From Cephalotrichum gorgonifer (lineage: Eukaryota > Ascomycota > Sordariomycetes > Microascales > Microascaceae), in assembly GCA_900312665.1 (NCBI GenBank), contig ONZQ02000016.1, positions 276,276-340,275 on the forward strand: DNA of 64,000 nucleotides, in the 5' to 3' direction. The translations under genes and the position numbers were made by a program. Below are positions 23,538 to 34,477 of the stretch, in pieces. The number at the start of each line of letters is the position of its first letter. The stretch's first letter is position 1. The notes under the pieces are model-generated. The model did not search any database. It saw only the letters and a program-made list of their open reading frames with translations, and was not told the origin of the DNA.

Positions 23538-24660
23538 ATGGGCCGAATGGAGGGCTCCCTGGCCCGATTCATCCACCAGTACTTGCAGCTAGAAAAGACG
23601 CTCGACTACCCAGCCGCCGACCTCCTGCGGCAGTCGTGGGCCCAGGAAGCCCTCTACGAGAGCCTCTTCGCTGATGGGGCGGTAAGGTTCTCCCCGCCGC
23701 CCCGATATCGACTGCGGGTCCTCAAGGAGCTGCTGCAACGGATCGAGGCGAGCATCGACGACTGGGACGAACATGTATGCACAGGGCGCACCTGAAGCCA
23801 AAAAAAAAAAAGAACAATTAGTACCTCAAGAACGCTAACAACTCCTTCGAGTGACGCAGGGCGTGTCCGAAGACCTCATGTCCTCCTTGACCGAAATGCT
23901 CGCCGTCCGCATCCCCCCAGAGACCGAGACCGTCCAGCAGATGGACTACGTCACGTACCACCTCTCTCTCCTACCCGACCCCACCGAAGATCCTACCCCG
24001 GGCGTCCCAGCCAACTGTATCACGCTGCGCGAATCCAGGGGCCTCCTCGCGCAGGCCGGCGCCACGGGATTCCGGACCTGGGAAGCCGGCCTCCACATCG
24101 GGCAGTACCTGTGCTCCGAGCCGGGCCTCGTCCGCGGCAAGCGCGTACTGGAACTGGGGGCCGGGACGGGACACACTTCCGTCCTGTGCGCGAAGTACCT
24201 TGGCGCGGCGAAGGTCATCGCCTCCGACGGCTCCGACGAGGTGCTCGCCGGGCTGGCGGACACCGTGTTCCTCAACGGGCTGCAGGGGTCCAGCGTATTC
24301 GTCCCTAAGGAGCTCGTCTGGGGCACGGCGCTCCTAGGGACGGAGGAGGAGAAGTGGAATGGTGGCGAGGAGGTGGATGTCGTGCTCGGGTCGGACATCA
24401 CGTATGACCCGACGGCCATACCTGCGCTTCTGGCGACGCTGGACGAGCTGTTTAACCTGTATCCTCTGGTGCAGGTGATCATTTCCACGGCCGAGAGGAA
24501 CGTCAAGACGCTGAACACGCTGCTTGATGGGTGTAGGGACGCCGGGATGACGGTAACGTGGATTGACTTTGACGTGCCGAAGCCCGAGGAGCAGCAGGGA
24601 CCGTTCTATGATACGAGCGTCCCTATTCACATCGTGAATATTAAGCGAAACGACGCGTGA
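23538..24660 (+). CDS. EFM3: Protein-lysine N-methyltransferase, EFM3/FAM86 (EEF2KMT) type
   Basis: Seven-beta-strand SAM-dependent methyltransferase of the family that methylates elongation factor 2. Two exons, 23538-23774 and 23860-24660 (CAT|gtatgc, CTAAC branch, gcag|GGC), 345 aa, close to the yeast EFM3 length. Residues about 15-75 match the FAM86 N-terminal helical region (LRQSWAQEALYESLF, PPRYRLRVLKELL). The catalytic domain has motif I VLELGAGTG, acidic post-I SDGSDE, and DVVLGSDITYDP, the DxxY-like motif of the METTL21 group. Cytosolic role inferred from the family. Confidence 0.88.
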
Positions 24661-24848
24661 TGCTGCGATAGTATCTGGAGTGTACCCCAAATATGGATAC
24701 CCGCTGGGCTACATCTCGTGTCTACGAGATTTAAGATTCAGATCAAACGGTCGTGTTTGTGATTATATACTAGTGGTACATGTAATATTCTCACCAATAA
24801 CCCCCATCGAAGTTACCGGTTACTGTGTGGTACATCCAGGACACCCCA

Positions 24849-25647
24849 TCATGCAGCTGGCAGCTTCGCCGCTTCAGCCTTCAGCCTCTCCACCAGCTTT
24901 CCCCTCAAAAAGGGACTCAATCCCAAGCTACAACTCGTGTTAGCCACCATAGAAAGGGAATAGAGGAGTAGAGGGCAAACTTACATCCCCTGGTTGGTAA
25001 GAATTCTGTACGTCCCACTCGGCTCCAACCTCCCCACGACCTCCCCCGTGCCGTCAACCTCCAAGCTCCCCAGTATATCCTCCGGATACGCAATCCTCCC
25101 GAAATCAGGCGGGTTCCTCTCGTCGCTAAGGTGCACATGCCCGCCCCTCCCCGCGCCGCCCGCGCCCCCCTGCATGCTCGCCCCGCCGGCGCCCCCGTCT
25201 CCGGCCAGTTTCTTCCTGTTATCGTGCCTAGCCGCGGACGGCGCCCCGGGGCCGGCAAAGGCGCGCGCCTGGGCGATCAGGCCGGGGTCAAACTGGGCGT
25301 GTTCCTCGAGGACCTTGTTCAGGATGGGGAGGAACTTGGGGTTCTCGGAGAAGGAGGCGGGTGTGGGAGGGATGGCGGTCGTAGTTCCGACGGAGAGGGC
25401 CGGGGTAGGGGTGTCGAGGTAGGTGAGGAGGTTCGTACCGGGGGTGGGAGTGTCCGGGAAGACTTTCTTGAATCGGGGTTAGATTTTGCGACTGAGACAG
25501 GGACTGGACGGGAGCTTGGATGGCGCTTACGATGTGAGGGTTTGAGGAGAGCGTAGATATGGAGCTCCGGAGGAGGGTTCGCATCGGCGGAGAGGTCCTC
25601 AGGCGGGCGCTGGTGGCGCCTATGCTCCTTACGAGAACGCGAGACAT
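24849..25647 (-). CDS. Conserved protein of unknown function, probably mitochondrial
   Basis: Three exons, 25647-25531, 25466-24985 and 24927-24849, with good GT-AG borders, CTAAC branch sites and consistent phases; 225 aa. If the second intron were retained the frame would stop after ILTNQGM; splicing instead adds a well-formed C-terminus (LSPFLRGKLVERLKAE). The N-terminus (SRVLVRSIGATSARLRTSPP) is Arg/Ser-rich and lacks acidic residues, like a mitochondrial presequence. The C-terminal half includes FGRIAYPEDILGSLEVDG and PSGTYRILTNQG, which look conserved. I cannot name the family. It is divergently transcribed from DPB2. Confidence 0.75.
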
Positions 25648-25819
25648 CGTGTGTATGTGAATTGGCGAACCAGGTGATATCTGTCGAACTTGGCACGCTG
25701 GACAAAACGAGATGAATCTGAGGGTGAGGTCATATTTCTGCTGGTTGGTGATGCGCTCTGCAGCTGTGCACAGCTGTCAGGATCAGTCAATCGCCAACCC
25801 GACCCTTTACGCGCTTGAG

Positions 25820-25825
25820 ACGCGT
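25820..25825. promoter_or_regulatory. ACGCGT (MCB-like) box in divergent promoter
   Basis: A perfect MluI cell-cycle box 185 bp upstream of the DPB2 ATG, within the 362 bp shared with the mitochondrial-protein gene; a near-match ACGCGC starts at 25809. MBF binding to ACGCGT drives G1/S replication genes in yeasts. A role here is inference. Confidence 0.5.
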
Positions 25826-26009
25826 CGCATCCCACCTTTCTTCGTCGTCAATCCCAAATCTTAATTGACATCCACCCCGATCGGTCTCACGCCTCCCAAA
25901 AGAGTTCTCGACTATCCACTCACTTGACAAGACATCTCTTCGTTTCCCGTCCAATACCATGCCATAAAAACCTCAAATATTCCGCCATAACACCCCCAAA
26001 ATAGCAACC

Positions 26010-28411
26010 ATGCGCAAATTCATCGCCAAAGAAACCCCCGCGAAACCGCCAAACCCCCCCTCCGACATTCCCTCCTCCTCCCCTGCCTTCGGCACCCCGG
26101 TCCACCCCCTCAAGCCCTTCTCGGCAACCCCCGCGCCCGCCCGCCACGCCGTCCTCCCCATCTCCCTCCCGCCTGCCGCCCTCCGCCCGCTCGCCTTCCG
26201 CACCTTCACTAAGAAGCACAGCCTCGCACTCAACTCATCCAGTCTCGCCGAGCTCGCAGCGTTCGTTGGGCGGCACTGCGGGTCGGGATGGCGGGAGGAG
26301 GGTCTGGCGGAGAAGGTGCTCGAGGAGGTGGCGAGGAGCTGGAAGGGGCGGAATGGGGGGGTGATTGTCGACGGCGGCAGTGTTGAGCTCAAGGAGATAT
26401 TGACGACCCTGGAGGCCAATATGAGTGGGGGGAAGATCATTGCCGGCGGGAGGGGACTGAGTCGGCAGAACACTCTCGTTATCGGGTCGGGGAGGGAGGC
26501 GGTGCCGCTGGGGAGGAGTTTGAGCAGGGGGGATAGCAGTGGTAGTTTCGGGGTCTCGAGCTTAGATATGGAAGATGAGATTGACGACGAGTCGTTGAAT
26601 GATGTGAGGAAGTGGCTCAAGATCATAGACGCCTTCGAGCAGCCGCGGCTTGTCTACAATGTCGAGAAGAAACACTTTGAGAGGTACATACGGGGAGCAA
26701 GGAGCCACCCCATCCTCGTCGAACGCCGGGCTAACATACACTACTATCTAGGGACACCACGAAGCCATCCATCCTGCCGGCCGCGCCGCGGAAAACACTC
26801 GCCTTCAGGAACCGTTACAACGTCCTCCACCAGCGCCTCCTCCGCCACGAATCCTTCCACACATCCGCCGTAACCACGGCCCGGACGAGCCAAAAGAAGG
26901 GCCTGGCCGGGCAGCAGCTACGCATAACCCAGATAGCCAACATGCTCGGGCGCCACGGGTCGCAGCAGATGCTCCTGGGCATGCTCATCATCCTCCCTGC
27001 CGGGGAGCTCGCCATCAGCGACCTGACGGGGACCATCACGCTCGACCTCGCGCGCGCCGTCGACTACCCTGAGAACTCGGCGTGGTTCACGCCCGGCATG
27101 ATCGTGCTCGTGGACGGCATCTACGAGGAGGAGGACGAGGACACGGGACAGGGGCTGGGCGGCACGCGGGGAGTGGGGGGAATCCTGGGCGGGAAGTTCA
27201 TCGCGTCGTTTATCGGACACCTGTCCTGCGAGACGAGGTCTACGTCGCTAGGCATGTCCGGGCCCGACGGAGGGTCGCAGGACCACGCCATCGGCGGGGG
27301 GTTCGGGTGGATCGACTTCCTGGGTCTAGGGAGCGAGAGGGCCGTGGGGCAGAAAATGCGGAGGGTGGAGAAGAGGCTGCTGAGGCAGCTCACGTCCGCC
27401 GAGGCGACGGACCGCTCGCGGACGGTGATAATCGGGGAGGTGAACCTCGACAACCCGCGGACCTTCCCCGCGCTGCGGAAGATCCTGGCCACGTACGCGG
27501 GCGAGGACCAGGAGGCAGCGCCCGTGGCGTTCATCCTGATGGGGAACTTCATACGGCACCCGATCATGGCGAGGGGCCGCGGCAGGGGCAGCGTGGAGTA
27601 CAAGGAGTACTTTGATGAGCTGGGGACCGTCCTGGCGGAGTTCCCGCAGCTCGTGAGGGACTCGACCTTCGTGTTCGTGCCCGGGGACAACGACGCGTGG
27701 GTGTCGGCCGGCGCGACGGGGGCGGCGTCGCCGATACCCAGGAAGCCCGTGCCCGAGGTGTTCACGTCGCGGATCCGGCGGCTGTTCACGACGCCCAATG
27801 CCGGCGACGACCAGTCGAGGGCGAGCCCGCAGGTGGTGTGGGCGTCGAACCCCAGCCGGCTGAGCCTGTTTGGGCCGACGCACGAGCTGGTGCTATTCAG
27901 GGACGATATACTGGGGAGGATACAGCGGAACGCGGTGGCGATTGGGGATGGGATGAAAGAGAGTGGTGGTGGCAAGGAGGCGGCCTCCAGCCAAGGCGAG
28001 TCCCAGACGCAGAGGGACTCCCAGTCACAGACACAAGGGGGGGAAGACACGATGGAGGTCGACGACGATGCGCCGCAGGATGCGGACAGGGCGAGTGCGG
28101 CGGCCGCGGCGGCGGCGAGCCTGCGCACGGCGCAGAGGCTAGTCAAGACGGTGCTGGACCAGGGGTACCTCTCGCCGTTCCAGCCCAGCATCCGGCCCGT
28201 GCACTGGGATTACGCTTGGGGCTTACACCTGTACCCGCTGCCGTCGGCCATGGTCCTCATGGACAACACGGCGCCGGCGTTCTGTGTCACGTACGGGCGG
28301 TGCCACGTCATGAACCCCGGGAGCGTGGTGGTGCCGGACCGGAGGGGGGTCGCGAGGTGGGTGGAGTATAAGATGGGGTCGCTGGGGCAGGTGAGGGAAT
28401 GTAGCTTTTGA
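26010..28411 (+). CDS. DPB2: DNA polymerase epsilon subunit B
   Basis: Second subunit of the leading-strand polymerase, essential in replication initiation. Two exons, 26010-26683 and 26752-28411 (AG|gtacat, ctatctag|G), 777 aa. The junction lies inside the conserved stretch YNVEKKHFER / PRKTLAFRNRYNVLHQRLLRHESF. The C-terminal half is the inactive calcineurin-like phosphoesterase fold of B-subunits: VIIGEVNLDNP, AFILMGNF, FVFVPGDNDAW, SNPSRLSLFG, LVLFRDDILGRIQRNAV, and the end HVMNPGSVVVPDRRGVARWVEY. An acidic Gln/Ser-rich insert (about 27960-28080) is variable in fungi. The ATG fits the MRKFIAKE start. Confidence 0.95.
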
Positions 28412-28740
28412 ATTTGGGGGGATGGGAATAGGGGTGGGGGCATGTAGTTAGCATCATCATGGAAGCATTACGAGTCCTGTGTTTGAGGCGGTTAACACAA
28501 TGAAAATGGCATGTGAAAGCACAGGATCAGATATTGAGCGTCAGCCACATTGCTCGATTCGTTCATGGTATGGTGAAGGATGCCAACGGTATTCGTTTGG
28601 GTAATGCTGCTTCCTGGACGTGTTGTCTTTTCTTCCCCTGAGGTGGTGTAAAGGGCTGCTTCTATCGCTAGCAGGGATATTAGGATCGAGTCCCAGGCGA
28701 AGGAGCTCCCGAATGACTTCTTCACTTCCCTACTGGACTG
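28412..28740. other. Transition from core to accessory sequence
   Basis: DPB2 3' region. After about 28,450 base composition and gene integrity change; no gene is seen here. Confidence 0.5.
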
Positions 28741-30138
28741 CTGTATAAAGTAGCAGATCGGGAGGTTTCAAGTACACGGGATCGCCTTTTAAAATGGAGT
28801 AGAGAAATAGGATACTCTTAATGATAGAGAGAGCACTCAGTATACGATCAGCAAAGAAGATGGCTTCTACTAGCAGAGTATACCCCTTGTAGCTTACTAT
28901 CCTTAGATTTTGGTCGATCTCTGGATCTTTGTGATAGAGCTAGTTCAGGCCCCCAGTATAGCTGCTAGCAGCAGCCAAGTGCTAGCAGTTATATCTGTCA
29001 ATATCATACTATATAATATTAGCCCCTATCTGAATGAGAAGAGAGAAAGGCTCTATCTTCTTACAGAATATCAGAGTAATCTTATTTCTCTTATCTATCC
29101 TCTTAATATCAGGTCCAGATTGTACTATTAGCTCTAGTATTTCGATATCATCTGCAGTACTGTTTTCTATAGCTATATACAGAATAGTACCACTGTAGAA
29201 ACTATTATCAGAACTATCCTCCTCATAGGATAAGTTTAGATCCCACCTAGGATCCTGAATCAAAAAGTAGATCACTAAAGTATTTACTTCTTAGATAGAG
29301 ACTTGGACTTCTTCAGTAAAACTTGAGTCAGGAATGATAGCTCGATACTGCTCTAGGTCGAGGGATATAAATAGAAGGTCAAGGTATAAAGCTAGCTATA
29401 TTGTATCCTTGAAGAGGTCAGCGAATAATAATAATTTTTTGGCAGCAGGGAAGAATTAGACTGCTATCTAGGAGAGGATCTCAGTAAGAAAGTTATATAT
29501 CTTGCCAGGGGTATAGGGCTTATAGCAAGATGAGGTGACCACCCAAAAGGGGCCTGATTAAAGTAAGTCCTTCAGCTGACTACTAGATCAAGTACAAATA
29601 TTAAGTATCTTAAAGAACAAGTTAGCCTGTTGTAGGCAAAGTGATATAAGGAGAGCCAGGTAATCTAGGGGAGTTGGCAGGGAAGTATTATCTATAAACC
29701 AGTCTTTAGGAGAGCTCAAGACTACTGTCTATATAATATATACTATATCTACCTAGTCAATACTATAAGATAATTCATTGATATACTCCTAAGTAATGAG
29801 AGCTGAGGACTTTAGTAAAGCTGATAGGCCTAGTAAGATACTATAGAGTATAACAGACTATAGTTTAATAGACAGATCCTCTATCTATCTAGATATAAAA
29901 TCTCTATATAGCTCGGATAATCTAAAGGTAGTATCAATAAATAGAGAGCTAAGTACTGATATCTAGAAAGATAGGGAGATAATATATCTAAGGGCTGGCT
30001 ACTACTACAAAGATTAAAATAGGATAGCCAGATCTGCCTAGAGAATTCAAGCATCTATTAAATGAAGTTTACCCTGATAGGCTATTCTTATCCTAATAGG
30101 ATATTGAACAGGGAAAGTACTAGCTCTCTCACTGCCTC
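28741..30138 (-). pseudogene. RIP-like AT-rich remnant of an ankyrin-repeat gene
   Basis: About 1.4 kb of AT-rich sequence with many TpA steps, few CpG, and stops in every frame. On the minus strand 29275-29009 still reads GTILYIAIENSTADDIEILELIV and INKLTLI-like spacing, a decayed ankyrin repeat (T-x-L-x-x-A-I ... ELIxxxGxDIxxxD). It lies downstream of the minus-strand fragments at 30139-31215 and may be their 3' part. RIP is inferred from composition; no undamaged copy is in the window. Confidence 0.5.
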
Positions 30139-31215
30139 CTACTCCAAGTTGACCAAGGGTGAGATCCAGGCAGCGGCTGTATAGGGGTAGGCAGGGTTGG
30201 TTTTGTTCCTTATCAGTTCCTTCGAAATATCGCTGAGAGATATAGAGGGATATCTATTCTCGACAGGATAGTTCAGGTAGCTAAGGTGGAGCTTCATAGA
30301 TAAGAGAGAATAAGAAGATTCAACGAGGTGGGCAAGACATATGGTCGTGGTTGTGGACATCTCCCCGGATGACTGGGACGAACAGGACATGGAGGATGGT
30401 GAGCCATTAGAGGGGGTTACTTCCACAACAGATTCGTACTGGGAAACAGCACAGTGAAGACTGTACACATCCAGACACATGTAGCCAGTTCACAGGCAGC
30501 CTTTGACTCAGGTAAGATTGAGAAGCAAGACCTTGATCGATTCAGGAGCAAGAGGTGCGGCCTCACGGGGCTGTCCGCTGCTATTAATAGTAGAAAGCCC
30601 TGGAGTTGAATCGTCATCGTTATCGTCATCGTCATCCTGAGAGGTGGCCTCAAGGCCGAGAGCTATGCGAGCACCGTCCTGCACCTTGCAGAGGATACTC
30701 ATGCAGGTGCGTAGGTAATAGAAGTCCGAGGCCTAATGCTGGATGAGATGAGGCCGGGTGTAAGACGATTGGGTGAGGTTGTTGAAGACAACCTCCAGTG
30801 AGTGAGATATCCCGCATATCTCCAGAATGCTGGCGATGAGCCTCTGTAGGATATTCCGAAGGTCGACTTGGTCATCCGATAGCTCGAGGCGGCGGACCAA
30901 GTCGGTGCAATCGCGCATAACTAAGGACGCGGCTTTGGTGACCAGACTGATATGTTCGGAAAGGGATTTTCCCATGATGCCCAGCACAACACGGATGGAA
31001 GGAGAGCGAACGGTGTGTGGAGGAGGCGCAACTACTTTTAGGAGAAAGACCCCGGTCGTGAGGGTAGACCGGACGGGAATAGAAGGTAAGGCGTGGAGGT
31101 ATAGTCTGATCGATATCGATGGACCGTATGAAGATGCAGTCCGGCCGTAAGATTTGCGGTGGCGGAAGTATTGGAGTAAGAATTCTACTAGGAGGGAGGG
31201 CCATGGAGGATACAC
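30139..31215 (-). pseudogene. Broken gene of unknown family upstream of the ankyrin remnant
   Basis: From 31215 to 30508 one minus-strand frame is open except for a single TAG (about 30733-30735). It encodes a helical region (SEHISLVTKAASLVMRDC, RNILQRLIASILEICG) and then an Asp run. A second frame, 30480-30139, holds TTICLAHLVESSYSLLS and AYPYTAAAWISPLV, reminiscent of the region that precedes ankyrin repeats in fungal NACHT/ankyrin proteins. I cannot assign a family with confidence. The lone TAG fits a C-to-T change of CAG. Confidence 0.42.
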
Positions 31216-31627
31216 CTGGCTCGTTTACTTGAAAGCTTTACTTGAATGCTTGTCCCGGGGAAGGTGAACACGAGCACCCGGAGCCTGGTCTGTCAATTCG
31301 GCTGCTACTTGCACTGTACTGCCCACAAGATGGGCATGGAGAATACTGGAAATACTTGTACTACCCAAGACGCAGCGTGACCGGGGGGGTGATGGTATGG
31401 GGTGGGGAGTGTCGGGGCGCTGAGAGCACCCCCAGACATGTGTGATGGAAAGATCACCGAAACCCACAGGAGCAAGCCAAGGACATCAGAGGGCGTTGTG
31501 ACGAATGTTGATATAACCTTGCGACATATATCACTCCATTCTACACGATACTATCTCGTAGTGATCATGCTCGGCTGTCTCGACCCCGCCGTTTTCTTCC
31601 TCCTGTTTTACGCCCACATCTCACCGG

Positions 31628-32429
31628 TTTGCTCGAAAGCCCAACAAGCCGTCCGGCGGATATTGTGCATGGGAGCAGCCTGCCGCGGTATTCCAAGACC
31701 ACGTCCATATGAACCACCTTGTCCACCGGGTGCTGCCTCCGAGGGGAGCAGAGATGGCCGGATTCCCTATAGAGAGAGTCGGGCACAGCATTGATGGGGA
31801 AGACTGCCGAAAGACCGGTTTCCTCGCGGGAAGAATGGAGGGAATGGAAGGATGTCCTGGACTGGGCGCTCTTATCCGAGGGAGGACATAACACGGCACC
31901 ACATACCGACGCTAATGGCCTCGCAACCTGGATCACGGTTCGAGAAGGTCGGCTTGGTTTCGGCTGGATGTCCTGTCCAACCCAAGAAGAAAGGGACAAG
32001 TGGATGGCCGACCCTCGCCAATGTACAGCCGGTCGGTGGAGATACGTTATTCTCCGCCCGGGCCAGACGGTAGCCTTCGGCCCCGGCACGATTCATTTCG
32101 TGTTTCGGCTTCGTGGCAAGCAGACGCTGGCTCTTGGTGGGCATTTCCTCCAGTGGTCTGGTGTTGACAAATGGATGCAAGTTGTCATCACCCAGATCAA
32201 GAACCCGTCGATTACTAATGAAGACATGGAGTGGGATGCTCCAAAGTATGTTCGAGTTGTAGCAGAGCTTGTTGGGAAACGAGTTCAAGCTGGCAGGGTG
32301 GATGAGCTCGGGGGCGAGGCTGCAGTATTGAGGTTCTCTAACTTGGTAGAGGTAAGAGTACCTCGATGTCGAGCAATAAGTGATGCGACTAACATTCGCT
32401 AGGAGTTTGAAAAGCACCAGCCTAACTGA
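31628..32429 (+). pseudogene. JmjC/cupin-like protein fragment with frameshift
   Basis: Plus-strand remnant of a fungal JmjC-domain-like (2-oxoglutarate/Fe) protein. An upstream frame (KPSGGY..., HVHMNHLVHRVLPPRGAEM, to about 31830) and a downstream frame (REEWREWKDVLDWALLSEGG onward) belong together but differ by one base near 31830-31845. The second frame has metal ligands PHTDANG (HxD) and FGPGTIHFVF (distal His), then GGHFLQWSGVDKWMQ. A terminal intron 32352-32402 (GAG|gtaaga, ACTAAC, gctag) leads to a short last exon ending at 32429. No start codon or N-terminal exons could be placed. Either a pseudogene or a draft error. Confidence 0.66.
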
Positions 32430-32712
32430 TGCACTTAAAGAGCAACTAGCCAAACCTACTAGCTGAATTGGTGATACCTCTTGCGATGCAAGTGTGGAGA
32501 AAACGGGACCACCTTGTCCTTCATATTCGTCATATCTAGGTGGGAAGAATGCATCCCTTATATACGTAAGATGCATGTACAGGAGCAACCTCCCTGTACA
32601 AAGTCTATGGCTTGTTGGACCTTTTCCAGCGTCATGCGCCGTGATGATTGCCTGTTTTGCTTTCTTTGTGTGACTTGCTAAACTTAAGCTACCCTGCTAC
32701 AGTAATGTAAAA

Positions 32713-33470
32713 TCATAAACCTATCGCCACAGCTTTTGTTTCAATAACTGTCCTGGTCTCTTTATGCTTAGCCGATAATTCATTCCATACCTTGTCATAC
32801 AATTCGCCGCAGTCAACATCGTGCCACCATTCCCGGAAGTCAATTGTCTCCTCGGCCATGCTATCTTCCATCGCATCTCGCCAATCTTTATATTCCTCAT
32901 AGTTCAGACAAAAGTCAGTATCCGCGAGCCACCAATCAAGCAAAACAGTCTCGATTCCATCATCAAGTTTACAAAAGAAGTCAAAGTCGACCATTCTAGA
33001 ATATCCACACGCATAACTAAGTCTTACCACATCCTCATCAACAATATCTGTCCCTACACAATCATAGAAAAGCTGGTGGGCAATCCAGTCGAGGGGGGCT
33101 CTAGCTCCAAAGTTTCGTGCAAAAAAGCCAAGCCAACGCCAATTTCCCAGGGGCCATCCCGAGAGCTGGCAGGCTGGAACTCCTTCGCGATATAGCGTCG
33201 TAATTCCACAGTCGATAAAGGTTGAAGCTCGGGACCACTTGGAATAAGACACCTTCCCCCTCCAAGCTTACAGTCCATCAAGGTCTGCAAGGAGACCTTA
33301 TGTAAAGCGTACTCCTCGGGTATAGCCCATTCAAATATGAACTCGTATTCGAATAAACTCGGCTCCGAGTATCCGCAGGCCTTTGCCAAGCATCGTGCAG
33401 CATCGACTAAGAGTCCATTAGCTGGTACGTCGACCCCATGGGGGAAGAAAGCCACGGACGGAATTGTTTG
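32713..33470 (-). pseudogene. Lineage-specific hypothetical protein with homopolymer frameshift
   Basis: Two overlapping minus-strand frames form one protein. The 5' one has GVDVPANGLLVDAARCLA, FEYEFIFEWAIPEEYALH and DGPWEIGVGLAF; the 3' one has FFARNFGARAPLDWIAHQL, VDEDVVRLSYACGYS, LLDWWLADTDFCLNYEEYK and WWHDVDCG. They meet at a run of six A (33121-33126 on the plus strand); one more base would join them seamlessly into about 250 aa. Acidic and Trp-rich; no family name recalled. Its upstream end runs straight into a DUF7025 fragment, so the true start is unclear. Confidence 0.6.
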
Positions 33471-34153
33471 CTACTTAGACAGAAGCCCAGCACAGGCAGG
33501 TTGCAAATAAGGAGATCGGTCTCCTTAGCCTCGCCTGGTTTGATATCAGCGAGCTGGATCGAGTCACAAGGACCCGAGGCGGAGTATATTGGCCTCACTT
33601 TCCGGACTCGTGCGCACGGGTAGTTGGGCATGCGCTCCTGGAAACAGATTTTATCCACCATGATCCTACCCTTGATATATCGAGCGACAATTTCGTCGTC
33701 ATTCTCGATGTCGATAAAGAATGCTTTCCCTTTGTAATGGCGGTGGTGAATGCCTATGAGCGAGACGAAGGTACATCCGTACCGGATAAGATCTCTTCGG
33801 ACCCTGTCTTTCTCAGGGTGGTACTGAAGAGGGTATGCTTGGAGGTGTTCAATCTGCTTCGTTCCTCGGAAATGTGGTATCTCGAGGCCAGTAGTAACTT
33901 CGCCTAGGACTTTGCCATCGGTGTTCAGATAGCGCGACTCAAGGTACATATACCTCGACCCGTCCATCTTCTTCCTCTCTTCACAGTGGTTGAGGACGAC
34001 GCATCTTGGCGCACCAGTACCCGGGCAGGTAGTGTATACCTCTGCGTTTGGTTCGAAGAGCGCCCACAGTAGGTCGTACGTAATTTCCTTTTTCGCGAGA
34101 AGCGTGGACAGTTGCTCAGAGATAGGCTGGAACGTGGCGTTGAGGTACGGGCT
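33471..34153 (-). pseudogene. DUF7025-type N-terminal fragment of a fungal AAA-ATPase-like protein
   Basis: Open minus-strand stretch starting after an apparent acceptor (tagaacag) near 34153: LLAKKEITYDLLWALFEPN, VYTTCPGTGAPRCV, a glycine loop, HFRGTKQIEHLQAYPLQYH, FVSLIGIHHRHYKGKAFF, GRIMVD, and DLLICNLPVLGFCLSSKQ. I recognise this pattern as the DUF7025 module that precedes an AAA ATPase in many filamentous fungi (family knowledge). The AAA part is absent: similarity ends at about 33470, where another protein's frame begins. Treated as a truncated gene. Confidence 0.6.
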
Positions 34154-34477
34154 GTTCTAGTGATTATTCTTCAGAGAAGGGGATGAATTACGATAAGGCA
34201 CCGGATAATAGAGACTTTTCATATATTTTGCCACAGTAGCTCTACTTTACGATAGACATGGCAGATTTGAACGAAGATAATATCTATGATAGTACGGAGG
34301 GGCAACTAAAAGATTTCTTGGCGGAAGAGAGGCACGATTTTCGGGTCGCAGGCTCCTTGTAAGTGTAACCCACTTCAAAACTTGAAGAGCTGAGAGGAAG
34401 TGAGCATATCATCCAGGTACGTATAGAGCGCATTACATGCCAACCCTCATCATATTTTAAAATCGTGTCCAGACAAG
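34154..34477. other. Intergenic, no supported gene
   Basis: About 320 bp. A 34-codon frame from ATG 34258 (plus strand) ends at a good donor (CTCCTT|gtaagt), but no second exon is recognisable. Confidence 0.4.

Noticed and set aside
27121..28191. 356-codon frame antisense to DPB2
   Set aside because: Shadow of the conserved DPB2 coding sequence.
34258..34360. Short plus-strand exon (MADLNEDNIYDSTEG...) ending at gtaagt
   Set aside because: No second exon or family found; too short to call.
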